From: Aquimonas voraii
GTDB taxonomy: Bacteria > Pseudomonadota > Gammaproteobacteria > Xanthomonadales > Xanthomonadaceae
Length of the DNA stretch: 64,000 bases
Direction: 5' to 3'
NCBI RefSeq assembly: GCF_900101825.1
Contig: NZ_FNAG01000015.1
Span: forward strand, 1-64,000
Each line of letters opens with the position of its first letter. The first letter of the stretch is position 1. Positions 17,433 to 26,212 of this stretch are shown piece after piece. The notes under the pieces were generated by a model, which was given only the letters and a program-made list of their open reading frames with translations, made no database searches and was not told the DNA's origin. The translations under genes were made by a program, and so were the position numbers.

Positions 17433-17669
17433 ATGGTTCGCCCAGCCCGACGCGAGCTGCTCGGTCGACTGATTCGGAACGCGAGACTCGCCCGGGGGAT
17501 CGGCGTGGGTGAGTTGGCGACGCGCCTTGGCGTCAGCCGCTACACGGTCATGAACCTCGAACGCGGCCACAAGGCCGTGGGCTCGGACACGCTGGTGGAC
17601 GCTCTGCTGGAGCTTGGCCTGCTTTCGAATGCAGCAGATGCGGCCCTGCGGGGCCTGGACGCGGATTAG
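17433..17669 (+). CDS. XRE-family transcriptional regulator, 78 aa
   Basis: A small Cro/CI-type helix-turn-helix protein: LLGRLIRNARLARGIGVGEL then ATRLGVSRYTVMNLERGHKA, with recognition helix around SRYTVMNLE and a short tail. The ATG at 17433 follows AAAAGGACGCGC. Two copies of a palindrome upstream are the probable operators. Its stop overlaps the stop of the convergent gene by four bases. The architecture matches the HTH proteins of some toxin-antitoxin-like or plasmid control loci, but no toxin partner is adjacent. Confidence 0.85.
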   Translation: MVRPARRELLGRLIRNARLARGIGVGELATRLGVSRYTVMNLERGHKAVGSDTLVDALLELGLLSNAADAALRGLDAD

Positions 17670-18172
17670 CCTTCGAGGCCTTCGGAAATCGCGCGCAGGA
17701 GTGCCGCTGCGGCCTCGGTCTTCTTCTTCCCCTTGAGCTTCGACAGCACGTGTCCAGTGAAGACCGCGACCTCGTCGGGACTGGTCAGAATGCGATCAAG
17801 GACGGAGAGCTTGGCCAGCCACTGGCGACCGTGTTCGTTCGATTGCGACTCGTCAGCGAAGATCTCGATGATGACATCGCGACTCTCGGCTGGACCGGAC
17901 TCAGTCCCGACGAAATCGAAGCCTTCGATGGTCCCGGATACGATCACGCGGTCGCGCTTGCCCACCCCGGCCGGCGTCGAGTGCGCCCATGCGACATCGG
18001 CGCCCGCTTCCTTCGCGAAGGCCGCGGCGCCTTGACCGGCGCCGAGACGCCCCATGATCTGCATGCCGTACGCGGACGACCTGACCGCAGCCCCAGGTAA
18101 GCGCGAGGCAACCGCTTGGGTGGCCTTGGCCAACTTTTGGGTCATGGCTTTCGTGGCTTTGGAGTCGGTCAT
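17666..18172 (-). CDS. Hypothetical protein, 168 aa
   Basis: Starts MTDSKATKAMTQKLAKATQA, with a basic helical N-terminus, then a beta-rich centre (RDRVIVSGTIEGFDFVGTES, RDVIIEIFADESQSNEHGRQ) and a helical Lys-rich end (VLSKLKGKKKTEAAAALLRA). No signal peptide or known domain. The ATG at 18172 has GAGGGATCGAAG before it. It converges with the XRE gene and follows a membrane-anchored unknown protein on the same strand. Confidence 0.55.
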   Translation of the reverse strand: MTDSKATKAMTQKLAKATQAVASRLPGAAVRSSAYGMQIMGRLGAGQGAAAFAKEAGADVAWAHSTPAGVGKRDRVIVSGTIEGFDFVGTESGPAESRDVIIEIFADESQSNEHGRQWLAKLSVLDRILTSPDEVAVFTGHVLSKLKGKKKTEAAAALLRAISEGLEG

Positions 18173-18242
18173 CTTCGATCCCTCGTGAAACGCTTGGCGC
18201 AACGATACCGGAACCGCAGCGGACCAGCGGTGGGTCGCCTTC

Positions 18243-18815
18243 TCAAGAGGCAGGGGTCGCCAGCACTGTCTCCGTGAACATCTTCCGGGCTTCCTCTTTC
18301 TCGCCCTTCAGCCACGTGAGAGCCATCAGGCGGCCGCTCGCAAGGAGCGGACTCATCGGGCCCCCCCTCAGCTTTGGCCACTGCTTCACCATCTCATGCG
18401 CCTGCTCTGACTCCAGCCCAAACCCATTCGACACTGCTTCGAAGGCGACGCCACAGGCAAAGTCGGTCGCATTGCGCTGATTGCCAAGTTCCTTCACGAA
18501 TCCCAGCAGTATGAAGCTCTGCGCCACGAGTGAGGTTGGATTAAGCCACTGCTCCTCGGGCAACGCCTTTACCGCGCTCGCGTGGAAGACTCGTGCTTCG
18601 ATTGCAATATCCATGGCGATCGAGGCTCCCGACATGAGCCCCACGGGCACCGGGATCTCGTCGATGCCCCTCGGCTGGGCTGATGGCGTAGTGACGAGCG
18701 GCTGCGCCCCGCTCTCATCGCGCTCTTCATCGCGCCGATCCGTCGGTAGATGCCGGAGGACGGCGATGAAGATCGTGACGAGGACGGCTCCAGACAACAA
18801 CAACTCGGGAGACAT
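18243..18815 (-). CDS. Hypothetical protein with N-terminal membrane anchor, 190 aa
   Basis: Residues 3-21 (PELLLSGAVLVTIFIAVLR) are a single transmembrane segment; the rest is soluble and helical, with LPEEQWLNPTSLVAQSFILL, ACGVAFEAVSNGFGLESEQA and LMALTWLKGEKEEARKMFTE. The pattern is mildly TPR-like. It lies upstream of the 168-aa gene on the same strand, 70 bp apart. Family and function unknown. Confidence 0.55.
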   Translation of the reverse strand: MSPELLLSGAVLVTIFIAVLRHLPTDRRDEERDESGAQPLVTTPSAQPRGIDEIPVPVGLMSGASIAMDIAIEARVFHASAVKALPEEQWLNPTSLVAQSFILLGFVKELGNQRNATDFACGVAFEAVSNGFGLESEQAHEMVKQWPKLRGGPMSPLLASGRLMALTWLKGEKEEARKMFTETVLATPAS

Positions 18816-18962
18816 GGCTTACCTGCGGCTCTTGGTTTGGAGGGGGAGAGAAGGTAGCGACTGCAACCCCATGGTCAATAGCCCGAAAGCCGATCCACGA
18901 TCAACGAACGCGCTGCAGGCTTGACTCCCTGAGTCCGCCAGAACAGGGCCGATCGAATGAGG

Positions 18963-18987
18963 AAGCCCCGGCAGACCGCCGGGGCTT
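18963..18987. terminator. Hairpin terminator after the SSB gene
   Basis: AAGCCCCGGC and GCCGGGGCTT pair perfectly (10 bp) around AGACC, 23 bp after the SSB stop at 19010. It probably ends leftward transcription of the dinG-ssb unit. The interval 18816-19009 contains no gene. Confidence 0.6.
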
Positions 18988-19009
18988 TCCTCGCGCTTAT
19001 TGGTATGTG

Positions 19010-19471
19010 TCAGAACGGGATGTTGTCGTCCAGGTCGTCATCCGGAGGCGGGGGCGCCTGACGCCCGCCCTGGGCCTGCTGCGACTGGCCGCGCGCCGGG
19101 CGATCACCATTGCCGCGCGAGGAGCCGCCGCCATCGGCACCGCCCAGCATCTGCATGTCATTGGCGATGATGTCGGTGCTGTAGCGCTCGACGCCGTCCT
19201 TGTCCGTGTACTTTTCGGTGCGCAGGCTGCCCTCGATGTAGACCTGCTTGCCCTTGCGCAGGTACTCCGCGGACACCTCGGCCAAGCGGCCGAACATCTT
19301 CACGCGGTGCCACTCGGTGCGCTCCTGCTTCTGGCCCGTCTGTTTGTCGGTCCAGCTTTCATTCGTCGCAAGGCGCATCGACGTGATCGCGGAACCCGAA
19401 GCGGTGTAGCGCGTCTCCGGATCGGCGCCCAGCGTGCCGACGATGATGACTTTGTTGATCCCCCTGGCCAT
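19010..19471 (-). CDS. ssb: Single-stranded-DNA-binding protein SSB
   Basis: 153 residues. The OB fold is canonical from [20 protein letters not shown] through [20 protein letters not shown] to [20 protein letters not shown], followed by a Gly/Gln-rich linker and the acidic tip [10 protein letters not shown] that docks repair and replication partners. It coats ssDNA during transfer and replication. The start at 19471 preserves the N-terminal strand. It is downstream of a truncated dinG. The window also has the divergent SSB-like protein at 4657-5142, which lacks the tip. Confidence 0.95.
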   Translation of the reverse strand: MARGINKVIIVGTLGADPETRYTASGSAITSMRLATNESWTDKQTGQKQERTEWHRVKMFGRLAEVSAEYLRKGKQVYIEGSLRTEKYTDKDGVERYSTDIIANDMQMLGGADGGGSSRGNGDRPARGQSQQAQGGRQAPPPPDDDLDDNIPF

Positions 19472-20480
19472 TCGCTTTCGTTCCTTCTCGTTTGCGGTTC
19501 TCGGTAGGTGCGGCGCGGGTTGACGTCGGCGCGTGATGGCGCGTGATGGCGCGTGCGGCGACCCGGTCGACGCGCTCGTCGGGCGCGTTGAGCGTGCGGA
19601 GGGCGTGCGCAAGGCTTCCGCGCGCACGCTGCAGGCCAGAGGCCAGGGCGCGGGGCTCCAGCACCGAGGAAAAGGCCTCCACGGCCGCGGCAGGAAGATG
19701 ATGGGCCTCGTCGAACACGTAGACGGTGTCCCCAGGCGCCGGCAGGGGCGACGCTTCGGCATCGGGCACCTGCAACGCGGCGAGCACGAGGGCATGGTTC
19801 GCGATGATCACATCGGCCGTCTTGAGCCCCTGTCGGGCGTGTCGGAAGGCGCAGCGCTGGTAGAGCGGACAGGCCGAGCCGCTGCACTGTGCCGCCGTCG
19901 CAGTGATCGTTGACAGCAGGGTCGGCGATACCCGGTCCGGCCATGCGTCAAGGTCGCCATCCCATTTCGAGGTGGCCCGTGCCTTGGCCATTCGGTCGAC
20001 CTGGCTCAGGTCGTCCTCGGTCGGTCGTGTGCGCCACACGGGCTCCAGCGCGTCTTCGCCAAGGGCGAGGCTGTCCTGGTCGGGGTGGCTCGAATCGGCG
20101 GCTGTCAGGCGCAGATCGCACACGTAGCGCGTCCGGCCCTTGGCCAACTTCGCCTTGAACTCAAGGCCGGCGATCGTCATGAGCCGCGGCAGCTCGTTCT
20201 CCAGCAGCTGCTGCTGCAGGACTACGGTGGCGGTGGCGATCACGAGCTTCTTCTTGCGGGCCATGGCCGCAGGGATAGCGCCCAGCAGATAGCCGAGCGA
20301 CTTGCCGGTGCCAGTCGGTGCTTCGACCACGCTACGCACGGGGCCTCCCTCGCCGCCTGCCGCGACGCGCGCTGCCTCGGCGATCAGGCGGTTCTGGGCG
20401 CCGCGCTTGCGGACGCCGGCCAGGCTCACGAGGCGCTCGTGGGCGGTGCGGATGCGGTCCTTGATCTCGTCCGTCAGCAT
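19359..20480 (-). pseudogene. DinG-type XPD-like helicase, truncated
   Basis: The N-terminal 300 residues are a DinG/XPD-family helicase: Walker A VEAPTGTGKSLGYLLGA (about 48-64), motif Ia ATATVVLQQQLL, the iron-sulfur Cys region (YVCDLRL, then CSGSACPLYQRC), [11 protein letters not shown]-like [10 protein letters not shown] and DEAH box VFDEAHHLP. About 60 residues later the sequence loses similarity (from about base 19540) and the frame runs into the ssb gene, stopping at 19359. Helicase domain 2 with motifs IV-VI is missing, so it cannot be a full ATP-driven helicase. A 10-bp tandem repeat marks the breakpoint. Confidence 0.75.
19528..19555. repeat. 10-bp tandem repeat at the dinG breakpoint
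   Basis: GCGTGATGGC is present twice in tandem (19531-19550) and continues with partial units on either side. It sits exactly where the DinG coding similarity ends. Loss or gain of one unit shifts the frame and would join the helicase frame to that of ssb. Confidence 0.7.
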
Positions 20481-20535
20481 GGTGGGGCTCCTTCCGATCT
20501 CAGAAGGATCGGAGGACCCGGCAATCCCGCAACTT

Positions 20536-20568
20536 GCGGCCGGCATGCACTCGGTACATGCCGGCCGC
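20536..20568. terminator. Strong hairpin downstream of the Ig-like lipoprotein gene
   Basis: GCGGCCGGCATG and CATGCCGGCCGC form a perfect 12-bp stem around nine bases, seven bases after the stop at 20575. It separates the surface-protein genes from dinG. No T run follows on the minus strand. Confidence 0.55.
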
Positions 20569-20574
20569 ACGAAC

Positions 20575-23500
20575 TCAGCTTTGGATCGCGAACGTCGCGC
20601 GCGCAGTACCCGAGGTGACCTCGCACTGCACGCTACCTAGCGGGGCGGCGCTCGCAGTGATCATGAGGGGGATCTCCGTCTGCCCAGCGGCATCCGTCGG
20701 CGCGATCGCACCCGAGGTAACCGCGAGGCCAGTCGAGCCCGCCGTCGTGCACCGGAGCGCCGGCGTGACGCCGACCAACGGGCCTGCCGGCGTGAGGGCG
20801 TTCCGCAGGGTCACGAGCACGCTGGTATTGATCGTCGTGCCTGGCTGCGCGGGGATCGTTGCAGGCGTCAGCAGGATCGCACCCGCCGTGGTGCTGGCCA
20901 CCGGCGGTCCCTCAATCGTCAGGCGGGTGCTGACGCCGCCTGCCGAGAGCGTGCATACCGTCGCGCCACTGGCCGTGGCCGTGGCCGACACCTCAAGACC
21001 GAGCGTCGTCACGCCTGCATCGTTGGTGGCTGCAATCCCATCCGGCACGGCCACGCTGATGCCGATGGAATCCGCGCTGCTGCAGCTGAGGCTCGGGGTC
21101 AAACCACGGATCGGGGCGGGCGGACTGGCCTGGCCCAGCACGCGGACTTCCACGTTCTCGGTGCGCGTCGCGCCGGCGGCGATGTTGACCACGGACGGCG
21201 TGGCGGTGAGCGATGCCACGGTAACGACGCCGCCGCCCGCGCATCCCGGCGGCCGCGGCAGGACGGTGCCCGCGCATGCGCTCTCGAACTCCACGCGCTC
21301 ACTGGCCGTGGTGACGATGCCGCGCGGCGTGACCACACGGACGGTGATGGAACCCGGGGTTGCGGAGCCGTCGCCGAGCAGCGAGAAGGGCAGCACGATG
21401 GGACCGCGGGCGTTGGTGTTCAGGACGGTGAAGTCCGCGTCGCCCGCCAGCGTGCCCTTCGACGCCGCGACCTGAATCTGCGTGCCAGCCGGCGGAAGGT
21501 TTCCGTTGCGATCACTGACGGCCACGACGAAGCCCGTCGGGCTGATCTCGTCGACCGTCGAGCGCGAAAGGTAGATGTTGACCAGAGCAGCACTGCTGGA
21601 GAACACCACGGTGCCGGAAGCACGGGCCTCGAAGTCCCTGCCGCACTGGACGCCCGGCGCGCACGGGCCACCGTCCAGCCGACCGTTGGCGATATCGAAG
21701 CTGCCGTTGCCATTCACGTCGAAGAAGAGCTCGCCCGCCGAACGCACACCATCCTCGTTGTCGTCCCTGAAGACCTCCCCACGATCATCGAAGGCCTCGC
21801 CGGAATCGAACAGGCCGTTGCCGTTGGCGTCGCGCCAGGACTCGGTGCCCTCCGTGCGCGCAAGCACCGTCACGCGCCCATCTGTCGGCCGCGGGTTGCT
21901 GCTTTGCAGGATCACGGAGCACGTGCCGGCGACGGTGCGGCACTCGGGGGCGATGAGACCGCCTTCTGCCGTGAAGTAGATGGCAGTCCCATCCGCCACG
22001 GGGTTCTGCAGGCGATCCCCCGCGCGCACGCTAACCTGCGTCGTCACGCCGTCGAAAGCGCCGCCCTCGATATTCAGGGTCTCGAAGCTCAACGAGAAGC
22101 TGTCCTGGTCGGCGCGGCCGGTCGACACCACCAGGGTCGCTGAGTCGGCAGACTGCCCTGTGCCCCGCACCGTCGCGCGCACTCGGAAGACACCGGGCAC
22201 GTCGCCAGCACGAACGCGGGCGATCGCGCTCCCTTCCACATCCGTGGCCGCGCTGGCGTTCTCAAGGGTCAGCGCACCGAGCGGATTCACGACGGCGAAG
22301 TCGACCATTGCATCGCGCACCGGGATGCCAGCCGCGTTCGTCACCCGGAAGGTCAGGGTGGCGCGGTCGGGGCGCGTGTCGGAACCCATGCCGCGCAGCA
22401 TGATGCTGAGGTTGCTCGCCTCGACATAGGCGATGCCCTCGGCCTGCGGCGGACGGATGCGGATGAGGCCCTGTGCGCGAACCGGCTGCTCAATGCCCGG
22501 CACCAGGAAGTCCGCGGTGATGAGATCGGCGGCCGCACAGCCCTGCCCCGCCCTGTAGCTGGTCGCGACGACGCCGCCGGCGGCCAGCACCGGACTGGTT
22601 ATCGACGCCGCGTCAGTGCCGGCACAGGTCGAAGTGAAGTCGACGATCACCGGCGCTTCGAACGCACGGCCTTCCTGGTCGACGAGCTGCGCGCTGATGC
22701 GCGCCGAGGCTCCGGCCTCGATCTCCGGCGGGTCGATGACCAGCACGCCCGGCTGGAAGGGCCGGCCCGCGCCCAGGTAGATCTGCGGCACGCGAACTTC
22801 GACGATGCCGCTCGCCGCCACACTCTTGCCGTCGACCTCGGCCGCCGCCGAGAGGCGGATCGGTCCGGAACGCACGGGCGGCACGAAGAGGATCGATGCC
22901 CTGCCGTTCGCATCCGTGGTTGCGGCGCTGAAGGCCGGGTCGAACGAGCCTGCCTCAGCCGAGAACCCGACCCGCACGTTGGTGGCAGGCTCGTAGCGAT
23001 CAGGGACCCCAAGCGCGGTCACGCGAGCGCGCCGAAGTTCGACGTTCGCGCGGACCTGCTGGCCAGGTCGAACCGCTCCGACTGCATTGCCCGACGCATC
23101 CGTGATCTCCAGCCGGGCGTCGGGGCGAAAGGTGCGCTCCACCATGTAGGGCAGACGGGTGGTGACGCTGCCAGTGGCTGCGGGTGAGGAGGTGGCGAGA
23201 TCGACCTGGAAGGCGCCGGCAACCTCGCCTGCAGTGATGCGGAAGCGCGCGACACCATCGGCGCCGGTGAGCGCCGATCCTGGCTGCACCTGCCCGCCGG
23301 TAACGGTGGCAGTCACCGTGGCGTTCGCCGCAGGGCCGGAGGTCTCGCTGAGCGTCCGTCCTTGGCTCACCGTGCGTGATGTTTCGACCACGTTAACGAC
23401 GACGTCGAAGGCCTCGCCTTCCTCGAAACGGGTCGCCTCTTGACCGGTCGTCCGCACGGTCTTGGCTGTGACTGCGAGGGTCTTGGTGGTCGTGGCTTCA

Positions 23501-23592
23501 GCTACAGCGGTGGGAGAGGTCCCACCACCACACGCACCGAGCACCGACGAGATGCACAGTGCCGCTGCAAGCCTGAGAAGCGTGTTTCGCAT
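20575..23592 (-). CDS. Large Ig-like (invasin/Big_1-type) surface lipoprotein
   Basis: 1005 residues. The start at 23592 follows AGGAGGCTCCG and gives MRNTLLRLAAALCISSVLGA then Cys21, a lipoprotein signal. The body is a chain of about 100-residue beta-sandwich units with the Big_1 pattern: TSATDANGRASILFVPP-like stretches (ATTDANGRASILFVPP, ASAATDVEGSAIARVRAGDV) and VDFTS/VDFAV strands. Residues about 580-625 hold three Asp-rich loops (DANGNGLFDSGEAF, DNEDGVRSAGELF, DVNGNGSFD) like dockerin or EF-hand calcium sites. Such proteins mediate adhesion or mating contact. It heads the group of exported-protein genes going leftward. Confidence 0.8.
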   Translation of the reverse strand: MRNTLLRLAAALCISSVLGACGGGTSPTAVAEATTTKTLAVTAKTVRTTGQEATRFEEGEAFDVVVNVVETSRTVSQGRTLSETSGPAANATVTATVTGGQVQPGSALTGADGVARFRITAGEVAGAFQVDLATSSPAATGSVTTRLPYMVERTFRPDARLEITDASGNAVGAVRPGQQVRANVELRRARVTALGVPDRYEPATNVRVGFSAEAGSFDPAFSAATTDANGRASILFVPPVRSGPIRLSAAAEVDGKSVAASGIVEVRVPQIYLGAGRPFQPGVLVIDPPEIEAGASARISAQLVDQEGRAFEAPVIVDFTSTCAGTDAASITSPVLAAGGVVATSYRAGQGCAAADLITADFLVPGIEQPVRAQGLIRIRPPQAEGIAYVEASNLSIMLRGMGSDTRPDRATLTFRVTNAAGIPVRDAMVDFAVVNPLGALTLENASAATDVEGSAIARVRAGDVPGVFRVRATVRGTGQSADSATLVVSTGRADQDSFSLSFETLNIEGGAFDGVTTQVSVRAGDRLQNPVADGTAIYFTAEGGLIAPECRTVAGTCSVILQSSNPRPTDGRVTVLARTEGTESWRDANGNGLFDSGEAFDDRGEVFRDDNEDGVRSAGELFFDVNGNGSFDIANGRLDGGPCAPGVQCGRDFEARASGTVVFSSSAALVNIYLSRSTVDEISPTGFVVAVSDRNGNLPPAGTQIQVAASKGTLAGDADFTVLNTNARGPIVLPFSLLGDGSATPGSITVRVVTPRGIVTTASERVEFESACAGTVLPRPPGCAGGGVVTVASLTATPSVVNIAAGATRTENVEVRVLGQASPPAPIRGLTPSLSCSSADSIGISVAVPDGIAATNDAGVTTLGLEVSATATASGATVCTLSAGGVSTRLTIEGPPVASTTAGAILLTPATIPAQPGTTINTSVLVTLRNALTPAGPLVGVTPALRCTTAGSTGLAVTSGAIAPTDAAGQTEIPLMITASAAPLGSVQCEVTSGTARATFAIQS

Positions 23593-23729
23593 CGGAGCCT
23601 CCTGGCGCGAAAGAGTTGTGGCCGTAATGCAGGGCATTCCCGCCTGCGGGCAAAGCGATGCCGTGGCGCGCCGCGGCACCATCCAAGGAAATCGGAGATC
23701 GGGAGCCAAACGCTCCCGTTAGAGGTTAA

Positions 23730-24767
23730 TCAGCGTGTACGCCTGAGGACGTACACGCCCTCGATGATGCGGGAGTCCTGCGCTTGGCGCTGCACGTACA
23801 CGTGGTTCTGAGCACCGGTGATATAAATCCGACCCACGGGAGTGTTTGGCAGTATCCGATAGCTCAACACGTTGCCAGTTCCGTCAAGAACGCGGTTATT
23901 CGTTGGGAGTGAATAAACCAATGCGTAGGGAGCCGAGCGATCAGCCGGTGCTGCGATGTGGATGTTGTTGAACATCACAGAAGTTCCGACGGGGGGAAGC
24001 TGCTGGCCTCCACACGCAAGTCCAACTTGAAACCAGATCGCCAACGGGTCTGGCTGCTCCGCGATCGCGGTGCCTTCTTCCCAGCGCAACTGAGTCTCCT
24101 GGAAGGGCTTCGCGACGCGGCGGAACGTGTAGGAGCACTGGCTGACGATCAGCGGTGTGCCCTGCGACTGAAGCGATCGGGTCTGCCACGGGCCGAAGTG
24201 GTCCCCGTCCAGTCGCGTTGCCCAGTCCGGACCAAGGGCGATGTCAGCAGCAACGATGCGAGGCAAGCCGACGCCGTTGACCTTGAGATCCGCCATGGTG
24301 GGCGTCACCCACGTGACTTCAGCTCGGCGAAACTCGCTCGGCTCATTGACCGGAGGCACATAGGGACAGGTCGGGCACGCGCCAGCGGACGTCTTGATGA
24401 GGTCGACAGCAATACCTGCGAGCGGCTGATTGCCCCACACAGCTTCGGCGCCGTTGTTCAGCGCTGGTCGCGGCGCATTACCGAGTACGAAGCCCTGGCG
24501 CCCCTGCGCGTCGTAAATGAAGCCCGTCATGTTCAGCAGCTCTACTCCAGGGGCTGGGAGGATCTGCGAGAAGTACCACCCGCTGCCGCTGGTAGCTGGC
24601 GAGTACCACGCAGCCTGCCCGTAGATCTCGAATTTCCCAAACCGTTGATCTTCAGGAATCGAACGGGTCGCGCTGTTCGGAGCGAAAGGGTTGTCGAAAA
24701 CTTGCGCGGACACGGGCGTCGCCAGGGATACGATAAGAAGTGCTGCCATCCCAATTTTCTCGAGCAT
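23730..24767 (-). CDS. Secreted hypothetical protein, 345 aa
   Basis: Signal peptide MLEKIGMAALLIVSLATPVS with cleavage after AQA/SAQ. Two segments resemble the short beta modules common in Xanthomonadales secreted proteins: AAWYSPATSGSGWYFSQILP and GFIYDAQGRQGFVLGNAPRP. Two Cys pairs (CPTC and others) may form disulfides. It follows the pilin-like gene with a ten-base gap, so the two are probably one transcription unit. No enzymatic motif. Function likely in the envelope or pilus-associated. Confidence 0.6.
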   Translation of the reverse strand: MLEKIGMAALLIVSLATPVSAQVFDNPFAPNSATRSIPEDQRFGKFEIYGQAAWYSPATSGSGWYFSQILPAPGVELLNMTGFIYDAQGRQGFVLGNAPRPALNNGAEAVWGNQPLAGIAVDLIKTSAGACPTCPYVPPVNEPSEFRRAEVTWVTPTMADLKVNGVGLPRIVAADIALGPDWATRLDGDHFGPWQTRSLQSQGTPLIVSQCSYTFRRVAKPFQETQLRWEEGTAIAEQPDPLAIWFQVGLACGGQQLPPVGTSVMFNNIHIAAPADRSAPYALVYSLPTNNRVLDGTGNVLSYRILPNTPVGRIYITGAQNHVYVQRQAQDSRIIEGVYVLRRTR

Positions 24768-24777
24768 CTGTTTTTCC

Positions 24778-26049
24778 TCAGTTTGCAATGCAATAGAACC
24801 AGTGGCCACGCGTGGACGCGTCGCCCGTCGATCTGGTATTTCCAGCCATCGGCGCCAAGGGATTCCAGGTTTGCGTGCCGTTGATCGTGGTGGTGGTGAC
24901 TGGCACGGTCTGCAAGACTCGTCCCGCATCGGTGAGCGTCCCTTGGTTGATGGGTTGGCACGTCGTGAAATTGCGGGTGAACACCGACATGCCACAAACC
25001 TCCTCGAAGACGGTGGTGTCATTCAACCGCAGCGATTGGATAGTCTCGCTTGTCGTGCCAGTCGCTTCCGGGTACTGGTTACCAAAGCCGTCTGTGCATG
25101 TCGGCAGCGTCACCTGATAGTTCCGGGTTCCCGTCGCGGTGGTAAGAGCAACGCCTGCGACCCCGGTGGAGACAATGTTCAGCCCTGCCCCGCAGATCGG
25201 GATGCGGACAACATTCACTGAATTGGCCGGGAGGGTTGGCTCGCGGTAGTGCGTGCCCGCGTCCAGCGCAGACTGGCCCCAACAGGGCGTGGACTGCCAC
25301 GAGCCGAACCGATTACGGAAGCAGGTACCCGAGACTCCGTTGATGATGTTGCATTGAAGCGACCCGGAGTTGCCGCCAGGAGGGCCCGGGAGCTGGACGG
25401 TAGACGAAAGGTCCGAGAAGTTCCCAAGTACCGCCACCAGTGCCTGTGTCGGCACAGTGGGGATGAAGGCGGTCAGATCCTTGGTGAAGCCGCGAAATCC
25501 TCCTTGGACCGTGCGCGAGTTCGCTGGAATGGCCCCGGTGGATAGGTTGTGCTCTTCAGAGATTCTCGCTGCGATTCGGGTCTTGAGATTCAAGATGCCG
25601 TCCACCGAATTCGGGATGCCAGCGCGCGACAGGCTGGCGACGGCTGGTACCCCAGTCTCGGTCACGACGAATGCCGCCACGGTCGGTGTGGTCGAGGTGG
25701 CTGCCACCCGCATGAAGCGGATCTGGTAGCGCTGGCCAAAGACGCTTGTACCAAGGACACCGCCCCGGAGCGCGAAGTTGGCAGGCAGCAGTCCCTCCGT
25801 GATCAGAGTCGCAACCTGTAGCTCAGCCACGGCATTGACGGTGAGCGTGGCGACCCGGTCCGCCGTGAAGTAGCTGGTGGTCGCCCGCGCCAACATCGCC
25901 ATCTCAGTCGATGCCTGGTTGACCAGACGTTCAGCCTGTTGCTCCTTGCCCCGGGTAGTCAACACACTCAGGCTGATCGTTAGCGCTACAGCGATCAGAG
26001 CGACGACGATGATCGTCTCGACGAGGGTAAATCCGCGCAGCCGTTGCAT
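24778..26049 (-). CDS. Type IV minor pilin / PilV-like adhesin tip protein
   Basis: 423 residues. Residues 1-6 (MQRLRG) are a class IV prepilin leader; cleavage after Gly6 exposes FTLVETIIVVALIAVALTIS with Glu at mature position 5 and a hydrophobic helix, the hallmark of pilins. The remaining 390 residues are a large beta-rich, Cys-containing C-terminal domain far longer than a major pilin, as in PilV tip adhesins of conjugative type IVb pili. A matching prepilin peptidase is encoded at 28057-28941. No pilus ATPase or platform gene is in the window. The ATG at 26049 is the one giving the short leader. Confidence 0.75.
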   Translation of the reverse strand: MQRLRGFTLVETIIVVALIAVALTISLSVLTTRGKEQQAERLVNQASTEMAMLARATTSYFTADRVATLTVNAVAELQVATLITEGLLPANFALRGGVLGTSVFGQRYQIRFMRVAATSTTPTVAAFVVTETGVPAVASLSRAGIPNSVDGILNLKTRIAARISEEHNLSTGAIPANSRTVQGGFRGFTKDLTAFIPTVPTQALVAVLGNFSDLSSTVQLPGPPGGNSGSLQCNIINGVSGTCFRNRFGSWQSTPCWGQSALDAGTHYREPTLPANSVNVVRIPICGAGLNIVSTGVAGVALTTATGTRNYQVTLPTCTDGFGNQYPEATGTTSETIQSLRLNDTTVFEEVCGMSVFTRNFTTCQPINQGTLTDAGRVLQTVPVTTTTINGTQTWNPLAPMAGNTRSTGDASTRGHWFYCIAN

Positions 26050-26212
26050 TTCTAAGGTCCGATTCTCGTGGGCAGGCATAGTTTAGGCGGCGGGCTACCG
26101 GCCCTCTTACGTTCGCTCTCGGTTTTGGAGGAGATTTCCGCGCCGGGAAGCACCCATCACTCGCTAGCGACAACCTCGGCATCGCCCCAGCTGGGCGTGG
26201 CGCAGGTGTTGT

